Source of the DNA: Hymenopus coronatus | Lineage: Eukaryota > Arthropoda > Insecta > Mantodea > Hymenopodidae | Assembly (NCBI GenBank): GCA_030762935.1 | Contig: CM060883.1 | Coordinates: 33,317,501-33,381,500 of the forward strand | Direction of reading: 5' to 3' | DNA length: 64,000 nucleotides | Part shown: positions 56,851 through 64,000 of the stretch, piece by piece | Layout: each line of letters starts with the position of its first letter | Numbering within the stretch: the first letter of the stretch is position 1 | The notes under the pieces: model-generated | The model's input: the letters and a program-made list of their open reading frames with translations, nothing else | What the model was told of the DNA's origin: nothing | Databases searched by the model: none | Position numbers and translations under genes: made by a program

Positions 56851-57909
56851 TTGTGTTTTAACGAGGTATTTTTGAAGCAAGTTTTTGCAAGCAACCTCTT
56901 ACGGTTTAACCACTGTGTAAATTCTATAAAACTCATAGAGAATAAAGAGGTCTTCATTGGAAATTCCCAGAATATTCAAAATACACATTTTCTTCCTATC
57001 GTAAATATATTTAACATACGACATTTTAATCAAAATCGTCAGTCATTTTTGAGAAAAACATTTTCAAACATTGTTCCACATAAAGAGTAGTTTGTGGTGG
57101 AGGGATTTTGTTTAGCATTCAACACTCTTTTTGTTTTTGAGTTGTGCTGTCCACAGGCACACATTCACCCCCTCCCACGCTCACACATTCACGAATATTT
57201 TTCTAAAAATGATTTTTTCGGACTCTATACGTACTATGCATTTAGTGTATAGAGAAGGTATTGCACTCCACCCAAAAATTCGATAGTGAGATGTCACCGG
57301 AAATATATGTTTTAAGGTCCCCTGTATCCAAAAAAAAAACATTTTCAGAAAAAGGTCACGTGTGTGTCTGTGAACACGATAACTCAAAAACGAAAAGTCG
57401 GTAAAATACCAAAATTTGTGTTTAATTTTAGTATCTTCCACTAAGATTTTGAAAAAAATCCCCCCACCCCAACTACCCTTTACATGGAAAAAATTTCGAA
57501 AATTTTGAATTTCTCAAAAATGACTAACGATTTTGATTAAAATATCACACATTAAAGATATTTACCTGACAAATAAAATGTATATCTTGAGTTTTCTGGG
57601 AATAGCCTCTGAAGACCTCTTTATTCTGGATGACTTTTACCGAATTTTGCATAACTGCCAAACCGTAAGAGATGGAGAAAAAGTTACCAGACAAAAAAAT
57701 GTAGGGCACGTTAAAACACACAATTTATGTTATATACATTTGTTTCGTGGAGTTGGTCGTTTTTATTTTTAGATATTCCTTGTTTTTGGTTTCACCTTTA
57801 AAATGTGAATGGAACACATCAGATTTTTTTTTAAATCTCGACATTGAATTTTTGGGTAGAATACGATAGCTTCTCTAGCTGCTATGTGCATTTACATACG
57901 TGCAAGAAA
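56851..57909 (+). mobile_element. family H host fragment split by antiparallel guest
   Basis: A 5'-truncated plus copy (from ATTGTGTTTTAACGAGG). It is interrupted at ATTTTTTCGGACT (57223) and resumes at 57822 (TTTTTTTTTAAATCTCGACATTG), ending in a type-B-like broken hairpin at about 57869-57908. Confidence 0.75.
57224..57821 (-). mobile_element. family H guest copy, minus, with internal deletion
   Basis: Starts CTCTATACGTACTATG, lacking the outermost bases, and ends GTGAATGGAACACATCAGA. About 250 bp of 5' body is missing where TTTCACC joins TTTAAAATGTGAATGG. Confidence 0.8.
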
Positions 57910-58768
57910 ATGTAAAACATGGCGCCTTTATTCCTAACATTAGCACTTATGGAACGTTCCTCGTCTATTAAATAAGAAAATATTGTGAACTGTATAACAA
58001 ACCAATTCCACGACAGCAACCCATAAAAGGTGACGAGAGTTACGGCGCAAAGCTATTTGGAACAGACGTTCAAGAATTTCAAGCTAGAGAAACAAGACTG
58101 GCTTCACTCCGGCTCTATTTGCTCAAAACAAAGGAAGGTAAACTGCGCCGAAATTGCGAGAGTTATACACCAGAAAGAAGGTGGAATGTTTGTACCAGAA
58201 GTGGGAATTAACTCCAACCTGTGTGTACACAGTCCTTCCAAAAACAACACTTAATAGCGCCATAAAAAGTTAGACTTTGAAAAACTGAATTATTCAGCTG
58301 TTTTCCTTTTCACAACATGTAATTAATTGCTGGCTGTAGTAACATGGCCTACACTAATTAAACTTGGCTGCTGAAAAGTTGTGAGTCGTGCGCCAAAAGC
58401 CGTATGTCATCCCCTCCCCCAAATGCACATTTGGGATTGGATGCACCTGCATAGGTAGCGAGCCCCATTTCCATAAACGAGTCGCGTGCGTTTGGTTCAG
58501 AATACCAAACGAGTGAAGCACGGGGGGGGGGGGAGCTATCGCTAAAGGGAAATATAATGAACTTTTGCACTTTCTGCTGCACCCCAGCGCTGATCTATAC
58601 TCCATTTTCATACACAAATGTTACATTTAACTTATGCTTTACCTCTTTAACCACTATTCTACAAAACGAATTAAAAGCTTAGCAAGGAAGAAAATGCTTA
58701 AAAATTCAAAACAACTAACCAAAAATCATGAGAGTCTTAAGAATTCTCACTGAGGGGCAATGAAAATG
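57910..58768. other. unassigned sequence with G run
   Basis: No recognised feature apart from an 11-12 base G run (about 58521-58532). Two overlapping minus frames there have no family signature. Confidence 0.5.
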
Positions 58769-59020
58769 GAGTTTTATTTATGGACGCTCTTTAAATGCTG
58801 TGGTTCACAGACGCCCATGAGAGGCCGCTTGCTTTTTCTCAGATGCCTCTTTATCAGGCTTGAGGTTCTTTTACGTGCCATTATTCTACGACTTTCATTC
58901 CGAAGGAAGCCCTGCTAAGGATTTTCACGCCCGAAAAAATCCTTCATCCGTCGCCGGGTTTGAACCAGCGACCTTGGGTATATGAGGTTAGTATGGTAAC
59001 CATTACAACACGGAGGGCGA
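58769..59020 (-). repeat. SINE B, near full length
   Basis: Minus strand: head CGCCCTCCGTGTTGTAATGG, TAACCATACTAACC, B box GGTTCAAACCCGG, then the body with CTTAGCAGGGCTTCC and ending TAAATAAAACTCC. Confidence 0.8.
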
Positions 59021-59120
59021 CAAACTGAGGGACGCATCCCCTAGAGAGCCGTCGTTCTTAGGGGGTGCCCTTCCTAAGAACAAATGGAATTAATGATATT
59101 TTGTATCAACATCAAAAAAG

Positions 59121-59156
59121 CAAATCTGATCACAGGACTTTCTCTAACTGATCCGA
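59121..59156 (+). mobile_element. family H 5' stub
   Basis: Only the first 35-40 bases (TCTGATCACAGGACTTTCTCTAACTG), ending in an A run where the next copy begins. Confidence 0.6.
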
Positions 59157-59998
59157 TAAAAAAAAACTGATGTGTGACACTCACATGACTTTCTCTAGCT
59201 ACTCTACAAACTTCTTACGAAAGACTTCTTCTTTCAACAGCATGCTAATCGAGATAAACATTAGCTGAAATAGTCTTATTACTTGCTTCCTTGTAAGTAG
59301 AAGCGAAATATAGGAGTATCATAGGTTAAAGTGAAGTCAAAAGCTGGTTACTAGGTGACTGAAGTTCCTTTGTATGGACACGAGTTGACAAATTCCTGTA
59401 TGAGAAAAGTATAAGTTCTTTAAAGCTGACACAAAAAGCAAGGACTATCTCAAAAACGATCAACTCCTCGAAAAAAATTTATATAACATAAATTGTGTGT
59501 TTTAATGTGCTCTACATTTGTTGTGTGTTAAGTTTTTGTCCATTTCTTACGGTTTAGCAGTTATGCAAAATTCTTCCAGAATAAAGTACTCTTCAGAGGC
59601 TATTCCCAGAAAATTCAAGATATACTTATTATTTTTCAGGTAAATATCTTTAATATACAGTAGTTTAATAAAAATCGTTAGAGCCATTTTTCAGAAAGTT
59701 AAAAATTTTCGAAAAAAGTTCCATGTAAAGTGTAGTTCGGGGGGGGGGTTTCTTGAAAATCAAGTCTATCAAACTTAAAATACCAAGTTTGGTATTTAAC
59801 GGTTCTTTTCGTTTTTGAGCTATACTGTCCACAGACACACGCGCACACACGTACCTTTTTCCAAAAATGCTTTTTTTGGATTCAGAGGGATCCAAAACAT
59901 GTCTTTCCGGTGAAATCTCGGTATCGAATTTTTGAGTGCATTACAATACCTTCTCTATCCTTATGTACATGGTACATATGGGGCTAAAGAAAGTAAAA
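59157..59998 (+). mobile_element. family H copy, mosaic
   Basis: 5' end of the diverged subfamily (CTGATGTGTGACACTCACATG, CTAGCTACTCTACAAAC), switching near 59270 to the main-subfamily body (TAGTCTTATTACTTGC). It ends with a type B hairpin (TATCCTTATGTACATGGTAC...). Such mosaics imply recombination or template switching between subfamilies. Confidence 0.85.
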
Positions 59999-60001
59999 AC
60001 A

Positions 60002-60128
60002 TCTTAGAAGAGATTATTCTTTTCTCTAAATCATAGCTAATCGAGATAAACATTAGCAGAATTGGTCTTACTACTACTTCTTTATAAGCAGAAAGGATAT
60101 AATGGAATACACTATGGTAAAGCGAAAA
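60002..60128 (+). mobile_element. family H 5' fragment
   Basis: Diverged 5' body (GATTATTCTTTTCTCTAAATC, GCTAATCGAGATAAACATTAGCAG) ending in GCGAAAAA. Confidence 0.65.
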
Positions 60129-60924
60129 ATGATGTGCTCCATTCACATGCCTTTCTCTACATCTCAGCAATAAATTATTGTTAAAAAGCTTATGCTTCTA
60201 TTTATTTCATGCCAATTGAGAAAAAACTTAACAGAAATAGTCTTATTACTTGATTCCTTGTAAGTAGAAGCGAAATATGGGAGTATCATAGGTTAAAGTG
60301 ATAGTCAAAAACTGGTTAACTTGTGACTGAAGTCCCTCTGTTTGTATGGACGTGGGTTGACAAATTGCTGTATCAGAAAAGTGCGAGGTTTCTAAAGCTG
60401 AAAACAAAAACAAGGATTATCTAAAAAAAAAAAAAAAAAAGAACGATCAACTCCACGAAAAAAAAATATATAACATAAATTGTGTGTTTTAATGTGCTCT
60501 ACATCTTTGTGCGGTAAGTTTTTTGTCCATCTATTACGGTATAGCACTTATGCAAAATTTCGTAAAATCCACCCAGAATAAAGTAGTCTTCAGAGGCTAT
60601 TCCCAGAAAATTCAAGATATACATATTATTTGTCAGGTAAATATTTTTAATATACGATATTTTAATCAAAATCGTTAGAGCCATTTTAGAGAAGATCAAA
60701 ATGTTCGAAAAAGTTCCATGTAAAGGGTAGTTGAGTGGAGGAATTTTCTTTTAATCTTCGTGTCGCATCCTTGCAAAACACCAAACTTAAATACCACTCT
60801 CACACCCACGGACCTTTTTCCAGATTTTTTTTGGACCCAAATCATGTGTTTCCGATGAAATCTCGGTATCGAATTACAATACCTTCTCTATACACTTTGT
60901 ACGTAGTACGTATAGAGAAAGTAA
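60129..60924 (+). mobile_element. family H copy
   Basis: TGATGTGCTCCATTCAC to AGAGAAAGTAA. An 18-base A run sits at about 60422-60440. The CA tract and T tract region is shortened (CTCTCACACCCACGGACC). Confidence 0.85.
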
Positions 60925-61343
60925 TAGTCTTTCTTTTACGGTTAACTAGTTATACAAAATCCATCCAGAATGAAGATATCTTCAGAGGCTATTCCCAGAA
61001 AATATAAGATATAAATTGAATTTGTCATAAAATACCTTAAACATATGGTGTTTTATCAAAAACGTTAGAGCCATTTCTGAGAAAAAAATCGAAAAGGGTA
61101 GTTGGAGTAGGGAATTTTCATGAAAATCTTCATGTCGAATTCTAGGAAGATGCTGAACTTAAAATACCAAATTTGGTATTTAATTGACACACACACAATC
61201 TCGGAGCTTTATCTCATTTTTTTTTTATTCGGGGTCTCAATACAAATATTCCCGTTGAAATCTCGGTATCGGATTTTGAGTGGAATACAAAACCTTCTCT
61301 GACTACCTTGTACATTGTACCTACATGATAGAGAAAGTAAAAA
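60925..61343 (+). mobile_element. family H 3' half
   Basis: Begins at TCTTTCTTTTACGGTTAAC directly after the previous copy and ends with a hairpin (CTTCTCTGACTACC...TACATGATAGAGAA) of yet another arm sequence. Confidence 0.8.
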
Positions 61344-61399
61344 TGGCAGCTCCTTAACTGCCTCGTCTTATTTCTTTTCACGTGTTTCTACGCAGGCGG

Positions 61400-61725
61400 C
61401 CATGTCAATGTGTGGGAGATAAATTAACTGTCAGGAATTCTTTTGCTGTTGACACTGATAAACTGCCAGAAACTTTTCAAGAAGAAGCAACAGAACTGAA
61501 CTATGATTCAAAACGAAATAAATTTTAAAAGTTCAGGACTAGAGCAGGTTTAGATAAATCACTTGTATTATTTCTTTAAATGGCCAGACTTACGATGACC
61601 ATTATTGAAGCATTTTCATCCACATATTTATGTGAGCAAAGATTATCAATTTTGACTGTCTGAAACAGAACAAAATTTTTAGCTAAATTATTGGTAATAA
61701 TTGCCGTTGTGCATTGTGAATTTGA
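61400..61725 (+). pseudogene. hAT-like transposase C-terminal relic
   Basis: One frame reads NSFAVDTDKLPETFQEEATEL and ends in a stop. After a frame change the sequence reads TIIEAFSSTYLCEQRLSILTV, then KTKFLAKLL in part. S-S-T-Y-L-C-E is the conserved motif of the hAT dimerisation region, as in ZBED5-like and GTF2IRD2-like proteins, and the upstream LP--FQEE--EL pattern also fits. It carries stops and is a fossil. Confidence 0.6.
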
Positions 61726-61766
61726 AACCAAATATAAGGTATAATGAAGGAAATATGTTTTTTTTG

Positions 61767-61957
61767 TAGTGTTTAACGCCCGCTTTAACTACTTATGGCA
61801 CCGCAGGCGGCGACACTGATGATACATGAATGATGATGGAGCACCGGTGGAATGAGATGGCGGGGGAAACCGGAGTACCCGGAGAAAACCCGCCCCAGCG
61901 CCATTTTGCCCACTACAAATATCACATGCGGTCGCTTGGGATCGAACCCAGGCCGGA
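61767..61957 (-). repeat. SINE A, near full length, good body
   Basis: Contains GTGTTTAACGCCCGC, CACCGCAGGCGGCGACAC, GAGCACCGGTGGAATG and GGAAACCGGAGTACCCGG, followed by a canonical B box on minus (GGTTCGATCCC, about 61937-61949). The A box is lost. It is the best copy for the family body. Confidence 0.8.
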
Positions 61958-62095
61958 AATACGGTGTGAATGACCTACTGACATAATAGTGATTTTTTTT
62001 TTGTGTGGCTTAACGTCCTTAAACGTGGTTGGTCATATCGGATGATGAATGGAATTGTCGAAATGACGCTCAAATGAGTTCAGGGTCCATGGAGC

Positions 62096-62312
62096 TTCCT
62101 GGCGGAGGACGATGGATTTTTTCGGGTGTAAAAATCCTTAGCATGGCTTCATTCGGAAAGGAAGTAAAGCCGTTGGTCCCTTGTCGTAGATTTACGGCAC
62201 GTAAAAGAACCTCAAACCTGATGTAGAGGCCTCTGAGCAAACTTAAGCGGTCTTTCACACCCAATTTAGAATGGGACGCTGAGAACCACACCAGTTAAAG
62301 ACGTCCATAAAT
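62096..62312 (+). repeat. SINE B, head-truncated
   Basis: TGGCGGAGGACGATGGATTTTTTCGG, CCTTAGCATGGCTTC, GTCGTAGATTTACGGCACG, CCTGATGTAGAGGCC and GAATGGGACGCTGAGAACCAC, ending TAAATAACA. Confidence 0.8.
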
Positions 62313-62394
62313 AACACGCCATTTACATTTATTTCCATGGAGCTTAAAGTTATTCGATATTCGTCTTTTCAGGATAACGGAAAACCCCGAAGAA

Positions 62395-62490
62395 ACCTTA
62401 TCCCGGTAACTCACCCTAAGCGACATTCAAACTCACGACCTATTGAATATGAGGCAGACACGCTACCACCACGTTACCCAGGCGGGCTTT
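62395..62490 (-). repeat. tRNA-like SINE head
   Basis: Minus strand: A-box region GGGTAACGTGGTGGTAGCG and B-box region GTGAGTTTGAATGTC with correct spacing. The acceptor stem does not close well. A pseudo-tRNA or SINE head. Confidence 0.5.
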
Positions 62491-62541
62491 AGTTAATATT
62501 GCTTTCACTAGTTAACTTAATATTGTTTTTAGAAATGCTTA

Positions 62542-63379
62542 TTTTTACTTTCTCTATATGTACTATGTACATAGTGTATAGAGAACGTATTGTAATGCAC
62601 CCAAAAATTTCATACCGAGATTTCACCAGAAATACATGTTTTGAGACCCCCTGAATACAAAAAAATAGAAAAATGTCCGTATGTGTGTCTGTGAGCAGCA
62701 TAGCTCAAAAATGAAGACCGCTGAATACCAAACTTGGTATTTAGGTTTGGTATCTTCCTAGGATGCGACACGAAGACTTTCAAGAAAATCGTCCCACCCC
62801 AAATTACCCTTTACATGGAAAAAATTCGATTTTTTTTATTTTCTCAAAAATGGCTCAAGATTTAGATTAAAATATCATATATTAAATATATTTACACGAC
62901 AAATAAAATGTATATCTTGAATTTTCTGGAAATAGCCTCTAAAGACCACTCAATTCTGGATGAATTTTACGGAATTTCACATAGCAGCTAAACCGTAAGA
63001 TATGAACAAAAACTTGTCACACAAAAAATGTAGAGCACCTTAAAACTCACAACTTATGTCATATACACTTTTTTCGTGGAGTTGATCGTTTTTAAGATAT
63101 TTCTTGTTTTATTTTTCAGCTTTATAAAACTTTTACTTTTCTGATATAGTAATCCGTAAAATTGACAAACAAAGGAGCTTCAGTCACATAGCAACCAGGT
63201 TTTGACTATCACTTTAATCTATGGTACTCCCATATCTCACTTCTACTCACAAGAAAGCAAGTAGTAAGACTGTTTCTGTTAATTTTTTCTCGATTAGCTT
63301 TAAGTAAATAGAGGCATAAGCTTTTGAACAATTATTTTTGCAGAGATGTAGAGAAAGTCATATGAATGGAACACGTCAG
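62542..63379 (-). mobile_element. family H copy, full length, minus
   Basis: TTTTTACTTTCTCTATATGTAC to GGAACACGTCAG, 838 bp. The hairpin (62549-62585) keeps long pairing (CTCTATATGTACTATG/CATAGTGTATAGAG). Confidence 0.9.
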
Positions 63380-63606
63380 TTTTTTTACAAACATGTTTAA
63401 TTTACTTTATAGTTATTTAAACATTTTTATTCAACTACATGCTTGCTATGTTGTCTTAGTTTACATTTGTACACTCAAGATACTGCAAAGTGATAGAGGG
63501 CACAGTGACTTACCGCATCTCAAAATGTGGGTAGCGTCAAAACGATATGGTTTATATCCCGTGAGCTAATATCTCCTTAGCGATTCTACCTATAATCTAC
63601 ACACAT
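63380..63606. other. unassigned sequence
   Basis: No recognised feature. Confidence 0.5.
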
Positions 63607-64000
63607 CAAGATGGATAGCGCCGCAATAACGAGTGCGAATCGCATCGTAAGGATCCGGGTTCTATTCCCGGTGACCTATGGTTCTTTTTCGGGGGTTTCT
63701 CCGGGTCGTCAGGCGAATCCTGGAGTGGCTTCTCTCATCCTTGAATTTGCAGTCCATCCATATTGTTCCATTAATAATTACTTTCGTCCTTCACCTCGTT
63801 TGGTCTGTTTCAGGATTGGAAGTACCAGCGATGGTGTTTCGGTGCAGCCTAGAGATTTCTAAAGTCTCTCAGCCGTCGCACGGGATATACGGACCGTTGC
63901 ATGGGGGGGTCTCAATTTGTTATTGCGTGCTACCTGGTTCTGGCCATCCAGTGTCTCCTCTCACCCCATTCCACCCTCGGTGGCACCCTTTCGTGGGTCA
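63607..64000 (+). repeat. tRNA-like repeat reaching the window edge
   Basis: A tRNA-like stretch (GGATAGCGCCGCAATAACGAG, with B box GGTTCTATTCCC at about 63658-63669) is followed by GGTTTCTCCGGGTCGTCAGGCG and an unrecognised GC-richer body. It may be a longer SINE or the 5' region of another retroposon cut by the window end. Confidence 0.45.

Overview
This window looks like eukaryotic intergenic or heterochromatin-like DNA from an arthropod with a large, repeat-rich, AT-rich genome. The arthropod call rests on several decayed mariner transposases, a Jockey-like reverse-transcriptase end and many tRNA-derived SINEs. A large-genome insect fits but cannot be proved from this sequence. I found no intact host protein-coding gene, no rRNA and no convincing functional tRNA. 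Almost every longer open frame is a transposon relic or an accident of a repeat.

The dominant component is one non-coding repeat family, called 'family H' here. Full copies are about 0.84-0.9 kb. By my boundary calls it supplies nearly 30 kb, a little under half of the window, in about 45 copies and fragments on both strands. I define its plus orientation as starting TCTGATGTGTTCC. It has a small 5' hairpin (ATGTG-N7-CACAT), then ACTTTCTCTA. Its body is conserved and non-coding, and includes a near-palindrome (AAATACCAAGTTTGGTATTT). A CA microsatellite and a homopolymer T tract lie about 150 bp from the 3' end. The 3' end is a strong hairpin closed by the inverted copy of ACTTTCTCTA, followed by GTAAAA. 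There is no reading frame and no long terminal inverted repeat. The asymmetric subterminal inverted repeats, 3' hairpin, internal microsatellite and A/T-run insertion resemble non-autonomous Helentron-type (HINE/DINE-1-like) rolling-circle elements, but the match is incomplete and the family may be undescribed.

Family H also shows an unusual insertion pattern. At four sites (14.2-16.2, 17.7-19.4, 48.0-49.7 and 50.2-52.2 kb), with a fifth imperfect case at 56.9-57.9 kb, one copy sits inside another in the opposite orientation, at or near the host's internal T tract. One guest copy (50.3-51.4 kb) carries 283 bp of unrelated sequence that might be captured host DNA.

Layout: 0-5.5 kb holds SINE D, two H copies, a cluster of SINEs, the 3' end of a non-LTR retrotransposon and a tandem array built from a tRNA-like unit. 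5.5-13.6 kb holds H copies, a possible TTAA-type MITE, a broken mariner and an inverted SINE pair. 13.6-29.3 kb is dense H DNA with a Jockey relic and two SINE insertions with clean target duplications. 29.3-41 kb holds a palindromic mariner derivative, more H copies, hAT and mariner relics and a long unassigned stretch. 41-42.4 kb is a trinucleotide-based minisatellite. 42.4-48 kb holds three decayed transposons, including a 1.29-kb mariner with both inverted repeats and TA duplication, and a SINE D tandem. 48-64 kb is again mostly H copies with SINEs and a hAT relic. The elements do not form a pathway; the window records layered insertions, with SINEs and H copies inserted into older H copies.
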